A stretch of 20,574 nt of DNA from an uncultured Bacteroidales bacterium (GTDB lineage: Bacteria > Bacteroidota > Bacteroidia > Bacteroidales > Bacteroidaceae), in contig CALCHR010000080.1 in NCBI GenBank assembly GCA_937901185.1, positions 1-20,574 of the forward strand, given 5' to 3'. Numbering within the stretch: the stretch's first letter is position 1; every line of letters starts with the position of its first letter. A program made the translations under genes and the position numbers. Shown piece after piece: positions 7,548-16,447 of the stretch. The notes under the pieces were generated by a model. It was not told the DNA's origin and ran no database searches. It was given only the letters and a program-made list of their open reading frames with translations.

Positions 7548-8447
7548 CTAGTCGTTTACTCCATTGATGCTTATAGCTTCGTTTCCTTTACATATTTTGG
7601 CTATCATTCCTTGAAGAGTCTTACCAGGACCACATTCTGTGAAACTCAAACATCCGTCGTTTACCATATTGGTTACTTCTTTAGTCCAAAGTACACTACC
7701 AGTTAATTGTTGGATGAGGTTCTTTTTAATCTCTTCAGGATCAGTGTGAGGTAATCCATCCACATTTTGATAAACTTGACAGATAGGCTTATGGAATTCT
7801 GTTACAGCAATAGCTGCTTCCAATTCTTCTTTTGCCGGTTGCATCAAAGGACTATGGAATGCACCACTAACAGGAAGTACTAAAGCTCGCTTGGCACCAA
7901 CTTCTTTTAGTTTTGCACAAGCTGTATTAACTGCTTCTGTTTGTCCACTAATCACTAATTGACCGGGACAATTGTAATTGGCAGGAATAACAATACCGCT
8001 ATTCTCACTAACCTCCTTGCAGACAACTTCCACTTGTTCATCTGAAAGTCCAATAATAGCAGCCATTCCACCGGGTTGTGCTTCGCAGGCCTTTTGCATG
8101 GCCATAGCACGTGTCGCAACTAGTTTTAAGCCATCTTCAAAACTTAAACAACGAGCTGCTGTAAGAGCAGATAGTTCGCCGAGAGAGTGACCTGCAACCA
8201 TATCTGGGCAGAAATTATCACCTAAGCAAAGTGCGCTGATAACACTATGAAGAAATACAGCCGGTTGCGTTACTTTGGTTTGCTTTAATTCTTCGTCTGT
8301 GCCAGCAAACATAATATCAGTGATATTGAAGCCTAAAATCTCATTGGCTTTTTCAAAAAATTGTTTTGCAATAGGATGCTTTTCGTAGAGGTCTTTTCCC
8401 ATACCTACGAATTGAGCTCCTTGTCCAGGGAATACAAATGCCTTCAT
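7548..8447 (-). CDS. fabD: Malonyl-CoA:ACP transacylase FabD
   Basis: Transfers malonate from CoA to acyl carrier protein, the committed supply step of type II fatty acid synthesis in the cytoplasm. I set the start at the ATG at 8447 (MKAFVFPGQGAQ), giving 299 aa. An upstream TTG at 8471 would add eight residues (INKYIIH) that the family lacks. Key residues: GQGAQ oxyanion loop at 8-12, nucleophile Ser88 in GHSLG, Arg113 that holds the malonyl carboxylate, and His198 in AFHSPLM. It is the last gene of the minus-strand run, 54 bp after thiD, and a TAATTTTG box in that gap may give it its own promoter. The other fab genes are not in the window. Confidence 0.95.
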   Translation of the reverse strand: MKAFVFPGQGAQFVGMGKDLYEKHPIAKQFFEKANEILGFNITDIMFAGTDEELKQTKVTQPAVFLHSVISALCLGDNFCPDMVAGHSLGELSALTAARCLSFEDGLKLVATRAMAMQKACEAQPGGMAAIIGLSDEQVEVVCKEVSENSGIVIPANYNCPGQLVISGQTEAVNTACAKLKEVGAKRALVLPVSGAFHSPLMQPAKEELEAAIAVTEFHKPICQVYQNVDGLPHTDPEEIKKNLIQQLTGSVLWTKEVTNMVNDGCLSFTECGPGKTLQGMIAKICKGNEAISINGVND

Positions 8448-8492
8448 ATGTATAATATATTTGTTAATCAAAAAGCTTTTCTAGAGTAAGTA

Positions 8493-8500
8493 CAAAATTA
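8493..8500 (-). promoter_or_regulatory. Possible internal promoter before fabD
   Basis: The minus strand reads TAATTTTG, an exact TAnnTTTG box, in the thiD-fabD gap about 46 nt before the fabD start. I see no good TTTG element at the expected distance upstream, and such boxes occur by chance in AT-rich DNA. Confidence 0.3.
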
Positions 8501-8501
8501 C

Positions 8502-9356
8502 TTATTTTTCTTTGATTTGGATAGCTAATGGATTGAAAAAATGATTTACAGGTCCATGCCCATGCCCAATGTTCATTTGTGCACCATTTTCAATCGCAGA
8601 TTGTATATATTCTTTTGCTAATTGTGTGGCTTCTTTGGGTGAGAAACCTTTTGCTAACATTGCGGCAATGGCTGAAGATAAAGTACAACCGGTACCATGT
8701 GTATTACGGGTTTCAACATATTTTCCTTCAATGTATAGTAAGTCCCCTTTATTGTATAGGAGGTCCGTTGGGGTCTTAGAAGAACTATGCCCTCCTTTAA
8801 CCAAAATATAAGGGCAATTAGTTTTTTTATAAATCCATTCAGCACCTTCTTCTGGAGTACATTTCTTATTGCATAAAACAGCTAATTCTAAAAGGTTGGG
8901 AGTTAGAATTGTAGTATGGGGAACTAAGTGTTCCATGATGCAGTCCACAATCTTTTGAGTTTCTATATTGTGGTTAAGAAGTGAGTCTCCAGATGTAGCT
9001 ACCATTACAGGGTCAAGAACTACATTCTTTATTTTGTATTCAGATAATAGGCGCCCAATTGATTTGACAATGTCAAAAGTTCCCATCATACCTATTTTAA
9101 TAGATTGAGGGCTTAAATCTTCAATAACGGATGCAGCTTGATTATATACAAATTCTCCAGATAGAAATTGAGAAGACTTAACTCCGCAAGTATTTTGAAC
9201 TGTTAGTGCCGTGATTGCAGCAGCACCATAACATCCTAAAGCTGAAAATGTTTTTAGATCTGCTTGTATTCCTGCACCACCAGAAGGATCGCTTCCTGCA
9301 ATTGAAAGACAAATAGGAGGAGTGTAAGCAGACTGAGTATTTGCTCTGATAGTCAT
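8502..9356 (-). CDS. thiD: Hydroxymethylpyrimidine/phosphomethylpyrimidine kinase ThiD
   Basis: Phosphorylates HMP and HMP-phosphate to HMP-pyrophosphate, the pyrimidine half of thiamine. The 284-aa protein is a ribokinase-fold enzyme. It carries the N-terminal GSDPSGGAGIQAD motif (21-33), DPVMVATSG (115-123), TPNLLE (152-157) and the C-terminal anion hole NTHGTGCTLSS, where Cys224 marks the ThiD subgroup. The end has a His-rich GHGHGPVNH motif (264-272) common in this family. No TPP riboswitch is seen upstream and no other thi genes are nearby, so it may act in salvage. It is 13 bp after the HD-domain gene and is likely co-transcribed. Confidence 0.95.
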   Translation of the reverse strand: MTIRANTQSAYTPPICLSIAGSDPSGGAGIQADLKTFSALGCYGAAAITALTVQNTCGVKSSQFLSGEFVYNQAASVIEDLSPQSIKIGMMGTFDIVKSIGRLLSEYKIKNVVLDPVMVATSGDSLLNHNIETQKIVDCIMEHLVPHTTILTPNLLELAVLCNKKCTPEEGAEWIYKKTNCPYILVKGGHSSSKTPTDLLYNKGDLLYIEGKYVETRNTHGTGCTLSSAIAAMLAKGFSPKEATQLAKEYIQSAIENGAQMNIGHGHGPVNHFFNPLAIQIKEK

Positions 9357-9369
9357 GATACAATAAATA

Positions 9370-10014
9370 TTATGTAAGGTCTTTCCAATTAGTAGATTTT
9401 TCTAGACAATTTGCAGATAACATATCAGCGACTTGTATTAATGTTACTAAAGGGGTTTTGGCTAAAGAAGCTTGCATAGAATATCTTGAAGAACTACCAC
9501 ACTCTCCGATGTCAAACATACCCATGTGCCAACGGATTGCTAATAGTTCTTCTTGACGTAGACGCATAAACCAACTAATTATTACGCAAGACTTGTCTCC
9601 ATGTCCAAAAGGAAATTCATCATTTATTTCCCATCCTAGATAAGAAACCCATTTCCCATCATCTTTTTTCCATTTTTCTACTTTATGATAGAGCTTGGTT
9701 TTGCATAAGTCGTGTAACAATGTAGAAATGGCTACACTTTCCATAGATGGAAGTTCTGTGAAAGGAGAATTACCAGATTCTACAGCAGGTACTAAGATTT
9801 CATTATATAATTTTGTGGCTGTTTCAAATACATTAAGAGAATGTTTACATAAACCTCCTTCTTCGTTTAGGTGAAAATTTACAGAACTTGGAGCTGTATA
9901 AAAGTCAATTGTCTCTAAGTAGTTTAATAAATTTTCTATACCATCTCGTTGTATATGTTTTCTACAATTTTCTATGAATGTGTTTTTATTTTGTAAGATT
10001 TCGTCTTGTGTCAT
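9370..10014 (-). CDS. HD-domain protein, probable metal-dependent phosphohydrolase
   Basis: A 214-aa soluble protein with an HD-superfamily metal site: His58 in GLCKHSLNV, the His101-Asp102 pair in LLHDLCK, His138 in FGHGDKS, His163 in RWHMG and Asp197 in VADML. The spacing, with an extra His in GHGD and another in RWHMG, resembles the HD part of YhaM-like 3'-5' exonucleases, but there is no OB-fold domain before it. HD proteins cleave phosphate esters in nucleotides or RNA; the substrate here cannot be told. It lies 45 bp after the porin-like gene and 13 bp before thiD. Confidence 0.75.
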   Translation of the reverse strand: MTQDEILQNKNTFIENCRKHIQRDGIENLLNYLETIDFYTAPSSVNFHLNEEGGLCKHSLNVFETATKLYNEILVPAVESGNSPFTELPSMESVAISTLLHDLCKTKLYHKVEKWKKDDGKWVSYLGWEINDEFPFGHGDKSCVIISWFMRLRQEELLAIRWHMGMFDIGECGSSSRYSMQASLAKTPLVTLIQVADMLSANCLEKSTNWKDLT

Positions 10015-10059
10015 ATCCGTTTCCTTTTTGTTGAATAGAATAATAGGAGGATGTGTATA

Positions 10060-11049
10060 TTATATCCCAAAGTAACAATTCAAAAATGCATAACATTCTG
10101 TTTTTGAAGATGAAGTTTTAGGTACAATCACACGAATGTTGGGTGATAGTTTTATATATTTATGTACGTTAAAGTGAGCTCCTAATAGCATAGCTTGTTC
10201 ATCATTATCTATATTCCAGTCTTTACGAGAGAATAGATTATCATATCGAGCTATAATTTTTGTGAAATCCCCAATATTGACAGAACCGTAAATAGATACA
10301 CCCGAGCAATTTGCATTTTTTACATGATTTTGGTTTTGCATATAATTGTATTCTGCTCCTATGGAAAAATGAGAGTTCTTATAACCTATAAATCCTGCAT
10401 AATTCCATATGTTGGATTGAGAATTTTCAGAAGTCTCATTTATGTTAGCATAAAGTCTTACTATAAAATCTTTAATGGGAGTGTAAGTTAGCCCCAAACC
10501 ATATTCCAAGCCATTCTTTACCTGTATTTTCTTATACCCTTCGCCATTGCAGATAATAGCATCTGCAGACAAGAATGGGAGAAATTTATAAGATACAGAA
10601 ACTCCGAGGTCGGCACTGCTGCCAAATTTATATTTATCTTGGAAAGATTTCATAATATAGCGATGTCCCCAAAACTTTTCTTGTATGTTGAATTGTGTGG
10701 TAGAGATAAGTCCAGCGTTGATTGAGAAGTTTTTTCTTTTCCAAGATAATTGGGCGTTTTTTATATAAGCTATATGATGATAATCATCTACTTTACGAGA
10801 TTGTCCAAAGTCGATGACTGCTTTAATGCTTAAACCTTCTCCTAATTTATGTTGATAGCCTAAATAACTACGTTCTAATTCGAACCCACGTTTATCATTT
10901 ACAGAACCAAATCCAGTATTGAAATTTGTAAAAACTTGGATAATGGCATTTCCTTTTTTATTGGATTCTTTATCTTGATCTTGGGCTGAGATAGATAAAG
11001 GGAGTGCTAATAATAAGGATATAAATATATTCTTTATTATATTGCTCAT
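10060..11049 (-). CDS. Outer-membrane beta-barrel (porin-like) protein
   Basis: The protein begins MSNIIKNIFISLLLALPLSI and has a signal peptidase I site near SAQ (residues 22-23). The 329-aa rest has many alternating hydrophobic and polar strands (for example GLSIKAVIDF, FSINAGLIST, DFIVRLYANI) and ends in an aromatic strand, FLNCYFGI. This is the pattern of an outer-membrane barrel. The motif order, ELERSYLGYQ followed by LSWKRKNFSINAGLI, resembles phosphate-selective porin O/P-type proteins, but I cannot prove the substrate. It is 25 bp after the TRIC gene and 45 bp before the HD gene, inside the long minus-strand run. It is strongly AT-rich, like its neighbours. Confidence 0.75.
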   Translation of the reverse strand: MSNIIKNIFISLLLALPLSISAQDQDKESNKKGNAIIQVFTNFNTGFGSVNDKRGFELERSYLGYQHKLGEGLSIKAVIDFGQSRKVDDYHHIAYIKNAQLSWKRKNFSINAGLISTTQFNIQEKFWGHRYIMKSFQDKYKFGSSADLGVSVSYKFLPFLSADAIICNGEGYKKIQVKNGLEYGLGLTYTPIKDFIVRLYANINETSENSQSNIWNYAGFIGYKNSHFSIGAEYNYMQNQNHVKNANCSGVSIYGSVNIGDFTKIIARYDNLFSRKDWNIDNDEQAMLLGAHFNVHKYIKLSPNIRVIVPKTSSSKTECYAFLNCYFGI

Positions 11050-11074
11050 CGCTAGTGAAGTTATATGTGAATAT

Positions 11075-11692
11075 TTAATCTTCTCCTTTTAAAATAGGGA
11101 GGTGAAGTTTATATTTTACAGCAAGAATACGCATGAGAATAACTACAACTCCACAAATAATTCCTGACATAATACTATCAAGTCCTATTTTATTACAGAT
11201 AAAATAAGCTATGCCTCCTATTACACAAGCCAAAGCATAAATCTCTTTTCTAAAAATAAGGGGAACTTCATTGATAAATACATCTCTAAAAACTCCACCA
11301 CCGGCACCAGTTATTGTTCCCATAATAATTGCAGTCCAAAAAGGAAATCCAACGGTAATGGTTTTTTCTATACCGGTTACCGTAAATAAAGCTAGACCAA
11401 TGGTGTCAAATAAGAACCAGGTATTATTTTGTCGAACCAACATTTTTCTGAAAATCATTACCCATAGTAGCGCAATAGCTGAACAAACTAAATAGAATGG
11501 GTTTGTCATCCAGAAAGGTGATAATCCTAGCATTAAATCTCGAAGAGTTCCTCCACCAATAGCTGTAGTTACTCCCACTACATAAGCACCAAACAAATCA
11601 AATTGTTTTGCAGAAGCTAAACGGATACCAGAAATAGCAAAGGCTAAGGTTCCAATGAAATCTAGGACTTGTACAAATGTAATATCTATCAT
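11075..11692 (-). CDS. TRIC/UPF0126 family membrane protein (YicG/YadS-like)
   Basis: A 205-aa inner-membrane protein with about seven hydrophobic segments. It carries the two internal repeats that define the family, each with the signature GGG-x-x-RD: GGGTLRD (46-52) and GGGVFRD (131-137). Family members are homotrimeric cation channels (TRIC) or, for some bacterial members, suspected small-metabolite transporters. The repeat symmetry reflects an ancient duplication of a three-helix unit. It is preceded by a 29-bp gap from the dehydrogenase gene and followed by the porin-like gene. Its substrate is not shown by the context. Confidence 0.85.
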   Translation of the reverse strand: MIDITFVQVLDFIGTLAFAISGIRLASAKQFDLFGAYVVGVTTAIGGGTLRDLMLGLSPFWMTNPFYLVCSAIALLWVMIFRKMLVRQNNTWFLFDTIGLALFTVTGIEKTITVGFPFWTAIIMGTITGAGGGVFRDVFINEVPLIFRKEIYALACVIGGIAYFICNKIGLDSIMSGIICGVVVILMRILAVKYKLHLPILKGED

Positions 11693-11721
11693 AAGGGTTG
11701 TTATATTTATTAGAAGACCTT

Positions 11722-12684
11722 TTATTTAGTTACAACATTCTGAGGTATACCTGAGAAATATGCATTTATATTAGAAACTAAAGTTTTTATGATACGCTTT
11801 CTTGCAGCAACTGTAGCCCATGCAATATGGGGTGTTATATAACAATTAGGAGCTTTAAGAAGTGGGTGATCAGAAGTGGGAGGTTCTTGCGAGAGTACAT
11901 CAGTGCAATACGCTCCTAACTGTCCGGATTGTAAAGAGTCGTATACTGCGTTATCATCAATAAGTAATCCTCGGGCTGTATTGATAAGGATGAGTCCTTT
12001 CTTACATTGTTGTAATAAATCTTTATTGACAAACTTTTTATTAGATTCTGTAAGAGGACAGTTCAAACTTATAATATCCAAAGAACGGAAAGCTTCTGTT
12101 AATGATATGGGTGTGATATATGTCGGAATATCTTTAGAGGATTTACTAGTTACAGCAAATATATCAGCTCCTAAACTATGTAATACTTCAGCTAGGCATT
12201 TTCCGATATTACCTAAACCGATAATACCAACTTTCTTGTCAGCAAGTTCCATTATCGGGGAATCCCAATAGCAAAAATCTAGACTATTGTTCCATTTACC
12301 ATTTTTATTGAGATGGCTATATAGTCCTACTTGATTAGTGGCTTCTAACAGAAGAGAAATTGCCATTTGTGCTACAGAATGGGTGCTATAGCCAACAATA
12401 TTACAAACTGTTATTCCATATTCTTTTGCTGCTTGTATGTCAATTACATCATATCCTGTAGCCGCTACACATACTAATTGCAATTTGGGTAGTTGAGAGA
12501 AATGTGTTGCATTTAATTTTACCTTGTTGACAATTAGTACATCTGCATTTTTGCTGCGTTCTATTACTTCATTGGGACCAGTTCTTTCATAGAATGTAAA
12601 AATCCCAATTTTATGGAAATCTTCCCAAGATAAATCGCCAGGATTAACGGTGGCACCATCTAAAAAAACTATATTAGGTTGCAT
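11722..12684 (-). CDS. D-2-hydroxyacid dehydrogenase (glycerate dehydrogenase-like)
   Basis: NAD-dependent reduction or oxidation of a D-2-hydroxyacid, most likely hydroxypyruvate/D-glycerate by overall similarity. I prefer the ATG at 12684 (MQPNIVFLDGATVNPGDLSW), giving 320 aa. The upstream start at 12726 would overlap the preceding gene by 35 bp and add a non-conserved tail. The Rossmann motif GIIGLGNIG is at 153-161, the catalytic triad is Arg238 (INTARG), Glu267 (SQEPP) and His286 (ITPHIAW), and the domain hinge lies near residues 100-105. It is 7 bp after the DUF5103 gene. Because lysA and lysC lie upstream, a role in amino acid metabolism is plausible but not shown. Confidence 0.9.
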   Translation of the reverse strand: MQPNIVFLDGATVNPGDLSWEDFHKIGIFTFYERTGPNEVIERSKNADVLIVNKVKLNATHFSQLPKLQLVCVAATGYDVIDIQAAKEYGITVCNIVGYSTHSVAQMAISLLLEATNQVGLYSHLNKNGKWNNSLDFCYWDSPIMELADKKVGIIGLGNIGKCLAEVLHSLGADIFAVTSKSSKDIPTYITPISLTEAFRSLDIISLNCPLTESNKKFVNKDLLQQCKKGLILINTARGLLIDDNAVYDSLQSGQLGAYCTDVLSQEPPTSDHPLLKAPNCYITPHIAWATVAARKRIIKTLVSNINAYFSGIPQNVVTK

Positions 12685-12691
12685 CAATTTT

Positions 12692-13951
12692 TTATTTTGG
12701 CAGATATGAAAAATTTTGGAAACCAACTAATTGATTATATCTTTCTCCTTTTTTATTATAATATACAAGTATGGTGTATTCATTTTCTGTTTGGAAAAAA
12801 TTCCCTTCAAATGGATTAGAACTTCCAATGGTTGGCATGGAATTTTCTACAGCAAGATATTGATAATTATAATATCCCATCTTTTGTAAGATACTGGCTT
12901 CATAAATACCAGTATCAAAATTATATTTCATTTTATATCTAGGGATAAATCCTTCCATGTTCCAATTCCCGTTGACGTAGATAGTATGATTCGGTAGATA
13001 ATCTCCTTCTAATGAATAATGTATATAAACATATTCAGCTTCTACTTCAGGATTGTTTCCGTTCTCGCTTCTAATTACAGAAATACCATTTTGCTCTTCA
13101 TCGTAGATATAATGTCGTCGAGGGGAGTCTGTATAAAGAGCTACATGATAATAGGGAGAGAACCATCGTATTTTTTCAACTCTTAATCCGGGGTATCGGG
13201 TACTGAGTATTTCAAATTTACGATATTCATTGCCAGCACCAAATATTAGACTCCTACAATGTTCCCAATTTATTTTATCATTAGTAGTGGTCGTAGGATG
13301 GGGGAGTCTTACAGCAGTGTCCCATCTGTTGTTTTGCAAAACATAAACTTTTATTTCCTCATTGGCATCTCGTATTTGAAGCCCTTTGGTTGAGATTTCT
13401 AAATCTAATTGTTGATGATTTTTGTTCCAATCAATATCTGTATTCCCGGATACTTTACTTTGAATATTTACTTTAGGGTCTACAATATAAAAATAGGTCT
13501 CTGCAACTATTTCAGGTTCACTATCTTCATTTTCCACATAAAGTGTAAGTTTATAGTTTCCAGATAATAGTAATCTTGTATCTTTATTGGGAATTTGAAA
13601 CTTATAATGAGTATATTGTAAAGACGTATTGAAACTCTCCTGGTAGTCCTCAATTACTTCTTCATTTCTTGCAGAAATAAGATATTCGCTTTCAAATAAC
13701 TCTGAAGTTGTCTTCCAATCATAAGTACAATGTTCTATTTTATAAGTGAACCTATTATATTCATGTGTGAGATAGTCAAAAGAGAAAAATAGTTTGTCCG
13801 TACTATTCAGTTTTATGATAGGGAATTGTGGGAGTCCTTCATTATTATCTATACGAAGGGTCTGAAATTGTTCTGTATAAATTTTAGTATATTGTGCAAA
13901 TAGATTTGTACACAATAATAAATATATAACAACTATTATAACCCTATTCAT
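12692..13951 (-). CDS. DUF5103 protein, type IX secretion plug-like
   Basis: A 419-aa exported protein: signal peptide MNRVIIVVIYLLLCTNLFA, then a cleavage site before QYTKIYTE. The early motif LPQFPIIKLNSTDKLFFSFD and the following YKIEHCTYDW fit the DUF5103 family, whose Flavobacterium member is the plug that closes the SprA translocon of the type IX secretion system. The rest is beta-rich, and the C-terminal third (NHTIYVNGNWNMEGF) looks like an Ig/E-set fold. Whether this organism has SprA/PorV cannot be told from the window; many gut Bacteroidales keep the gene without the full system, and its role there is unknown. It lies 5 bp after lysA and is very likely co-transcribed with it. Confidence 0.8.
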   Translation of the reverse strand: MNRVIIVVIYLLLCTNLFAQYTKIYTEQFQTLRIDNNEGLPQFPIIKLNSTDKLFFSFDYLTHEYNRFTYKIEHCTYDWKTTSELFESEYLISARNEEVIEDYQESFNTSLQYTHYKFQIPNKDTRLLLSGNYKLTLYVENEDSEPEIVAETYFYIVDPKVNIQSKVSGNTDIDWNKNHQQLDLEISTKGLQIRDANEEIKVYVLQNNRWDTAVRLPHPTTTTNDKINWEHCRSLIFGAGNEYRKFEILSTRYPGLRVEKIRWFSPYYHVALYTDSPRRHYIYDEEQNGISVIRSENGNNPEVEAEYVYIHYSLEGDYLPNHTIYVNGNWNMEGFIPRYKMKYNFDTGIYEASILQKMGYYNYQYLAVENSMPTIGSSNPFEGNFFQTENEYTILVYYNKKGERYNQLVGFQNFSYLPK

Positions 13952-13956
13952 ATCTA

Positions 13957-15123
13957 TTATAGTTCCTCAATAAAATAGCTGTTGGGTAACTCTCTGCAAT
14001 TGTAAGTAGAAGACATTGTTTCCCCATAAGCACCTGCAGAATACAGAGCAATCATATCTCCTCTTTCAGAAAAAGGCAGTTCAATATCTTTCCCAAAAAC
14101 ATCACTGCTTTCACAAATGGGGCCTACTACGTCATAAATTCCATCCTTTTGGGAAGAACATCTAGATATATTTTCTATCTTATGTAAGGCTTGATACATT
14201 GCGGGGCGAATCAAGTCTGTAAAACCAGCATCAAGTATTAAGAAATTCTTGGTGTGTCCTTCCTTGGAAAATAATACTTTTGATAGAAGATATCCACATT
14301 GTCCCACAATAGATCTTCCTAGTTCAAAATGAAGTTCTTGTGATGGACGTAGTTCTAAATATTTTTCAAAAATAGAAAAATAAGTTTTGAAATCTGCTAT
14401 TTGATTTTTTTCAGGAAATTCATAGTCAATTCCTAAACCGCCTCCGACATTGATGCTGCTTGTTTTTATTCCTGCGCTCTCTAGTTCAGATTGGATGTTA
14501 TTAATTTTATAACAGAGATTCTTGTATACTTCTAGATTGGTAATTTGGCTGCCGATGTGAAAATGTAGACCGACATATTTCACATTAGTTAGTTGGTTAC
14601 AACGCTGAATTGTTGGTAATAAGTCATCTAGTGCTATCCCAAATTTGTTTTCATTTAGCCCCGTCGTAATTTTCTCATGGGTATGTGCATCAACATTTGG
14701 GTTGACGCGGAAGGCCACACTAGCAGTCTTACCCATCGCTAAAGATAGTTCATTGATAATCTCTAGTTCGGGAACACTTTCAACATTGAAACTATGGATG
14801 TTATTTTCAAGAGCTAATTTTATCTCCCAATCACTTTTCCCAACTCCGGCAAAAACTATTTCTTTTGCATTGAATCCGCATTCCAATCCTTTTTTGATTT
14901 CACCTCCACTCACACAATCTAATCCAAGTCCTGCTTTTGATATCTCAGACAGAATCTTGGGGTTTGCGTTAGCCTTAACTGCATAATGTACATTCCAATT
15001 GTTATGTTTCTTAATGCAGTCTTTGATGGAGCTTATTGTATTCCGCAGCAGAGATAAATCGTATAGGTAAAAAGGAGTATTTAATTCTTTAAGTTTCTGT
15101 AAAGGGAATTTTGTACTCATCAT
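13957..15123 (-). CDS. lysA: Diaminopimelate decarboxylase LysA
   Basis: PLP enzyme that makes L-lysine from meso-diaminopimelate, the last step of lysine synthesis. The 388-aa protein has a fold-III barrel. The PLP lysine is Lys50 in HYAVKANANP. HFHIGSQ (187-193), GGGLG (227-231), ELGRS (267-271), the active-site Cys337 in GPICESSDVF and Tyr366 in SAGAYGETMSS are all present. Two ATGs in a row (15123, 15120) make the exact start uncertain by one codon. It is 9 bp after lysC, so substrate entry (aspartokinase) and the last step of the pathway are encoded together. Confidence 0.96.
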   Translation of the reverse strand: MMSTKFPLQKLKELNTPFYLYDLSLLRNTISSIKDCIKKHNNWNVHYAVKANANPKILSEISKAGLGLDCVSGGEIKKGLECGFNAKEIVFAGVGKSDWEIKLALENNIHSFNVESVPELEIINELSLAMGKTASVAFRVNPNVDAHTHEKITTGLNENKFGIALDDLLPTIQRCNQLTNVKYVGLHFHIGSQITNLEVYKNLCYKINNIQSELESAGIKTSSINVGGGLGIDYEFPEKNQIADFKTYFSIFEKYLELRPSQELHFELGRSIVGQCGYLLSKVLFSKEGHTKNFLILDAGFTDLIRPAMYQALHKIENISRCSSQKDGIYDVVGPICESSDVFGKDIELPFSERGDMIALYSAGAYGETMSSTYNCRELPNSYFIEEL

Positions 15124-15132
15124 ATTTCCTAT

Positions 15133-16446
15133 TTATGAGAATAGTTTCTTGCTTAATTCTTTTAAGGCTGCTTGCTTATATTCTTCTTTGATTAAGAAAG
15201 AAATGTTATGGTTACTACCTCCGTAGGAGATCATACGAATAGGAATATTGGCCATAGCTTCGGTGGCTATGGTTTCAAATCCCAAATTCTCGCTTCTAAG
15301 GTCACCTACCACACAGATAATACACATATCATCATCTACTTCAACAGTACCATATTTCTTAAGTTCTTCTATGATAGGTGTGATGCGACTTTTATTGTCA
15401 ATACTTAAAGAAACTCCCACCTCTGATGTTGTAACCATGTCTATGCTGGTTTTGTATTTTTCAAAAATCTCAAAAACCTTTCTTAAGAAACCGGTAGCTA
15501 AGAGCATTCTTCCAGATACAATTTTGATGGCTGTGATATTATCTTTGGCAGCCACGGCTTTTATTTGTCCGGCTTGCATCTCGTTGTTGATTAATGTACC
15601 AGGTGCTTGCGGGTCCATTGTGTTTAATAAACGTACTGGGACGCAGGCATATCTTGCAGGCTGAATGCATGTAGGATGCAGGATTTTAGCTCCAAAATAG
15701 GCCAATTCGGCAGCCTCTTCAAAATTCAGTTGTCTAACTGGAGTGGTATTTTCTACAAATCTGGGATCGTTGTTGTGCATTCCGTCTATGTCTGTCCAAA
15801 TTTGAATCTCTTGTGCACGAAGAGCTGCTCCAATAAGGCATGCGGTATAGTCTGAGCCACCTCTTTGCAAATTATCTATATTCCCGTTACTATCACGACA
15901 GATAAATCCCTGAGTAATATAGGTGGTATAATCCGGATTTTCTTTTAGTATACGTTTCAGGTTTTCTTTGATGAAGATGGTGTCGGGTTCTCCTTCTTCA
16001 TTTAGTTTCATATATTCAAGTGCAGGTAATAATACTGCTTTTACGCCTTGCTCTTTGAGGTAGTTGGTTACCATGTTGGTACTCATAATTTCTCCTTGGG
16101 CAAGAATGGTTTTTTCTACACCTTCGTTAAATTCTAAACTGGCGAAAGAGTGTAGGTACATAAAGATATCCTCCAAAAAATCTGCGGTTGTTTTTGCAAC
16201 TTGAGGGTCTGTATATAGTTCTTTTACATGCTCGATATATTTATTGCGCAGTTTGTTAATAACATTTCCGGCAGCCTCAGGGTTACGTTTCCTAAAATAG
16301 TCAGCAATTTCTACGAGGGTGTTTGTTGTCCCTGACATGGCTGACAATACTACTATTTTTTCTGTGCCGTCGTTAATTAATTCTGCAACGCCTTTCATTC
16401 TCTGTGGAGAGCCTACAGAGGTTCCACCAAATTTTAGAACTTTCAT
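15133..16446 (-). CDS. lysC: Monofunctional aspartate kinase LysC
   Basis: Phosphorylates aspartate, the first step to lysine, threonine, methionine and diaminopimelate. The 437-aa protein has the N-terminal kinase motif KFGGTS (5-10), the substrate loop RGGSDYTA (195-202), WTDIDGM (217-223), and two C-terminal ACT regulatory domains at about 303-365 and 376-436, ending with the typical ISYGGSNHNISF. No homoserine dehydrogenase is fused, unlike ThrA. The ACT pair suggests feedback control by lysine or threonine. The start codon is 1 bp after the ftsE stop, which implies coupled translation. Confidence 0.96.
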   Translation of the reverse strand: MKVLKFGGTSVGSPQRMKGVAELINDGTEKIVVLSAMSGTTNTLVEIADYFRKRNPEAAGNVINKLRNKYIEHVKELYTDPQVAKTTADFLEDIFMYLHSFASLEFNEGVEKTILAQGEIMSTNMVTNYLKEQGVKAVLLPALEYMKLNEEGEPDTIFIKENLKRILKENPDYTTYITQGFICRDSNGNIDNLQRGGSDYTACLIGAALRAQEIQIWTDIDGMHNNDPRFVENTTPVRQLNFEEAAELAYFGAKILHPTCIQPARYACVPVRLLNTMDPQAPGTLINNEMQAGQIKAVAAKDNITAIKIVSGRMLLATGFLRKVFEIFEKYKTSIDMVTTSEVGVSLSIDNKSRITPIIEELKKYGTVEVDDDMCIICVVGDLRSENLGFETIATEAMANIPIRMISYGGSNHNISFLIKEEYKQAALKELSKKLFS

Positions 16447-16447
16447 A

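Noticed and set aside
8501..9400. Possible TPP riboswitch near thiD
   Set aside because: The 13-bp gap before thiD leaves no room for an aptamer, and no CTGAGA-type core was seen upstream.
8502..13951. The AT-rich segment from thiD to DUF5103 as a transferred island
   Set aside because: These genes look visibly more AT-rich than pepD or rlmI, but they are core functions in tight order with no integrase, tRNA or direct repeat at the borders. A base-composition difference alone is not enough.
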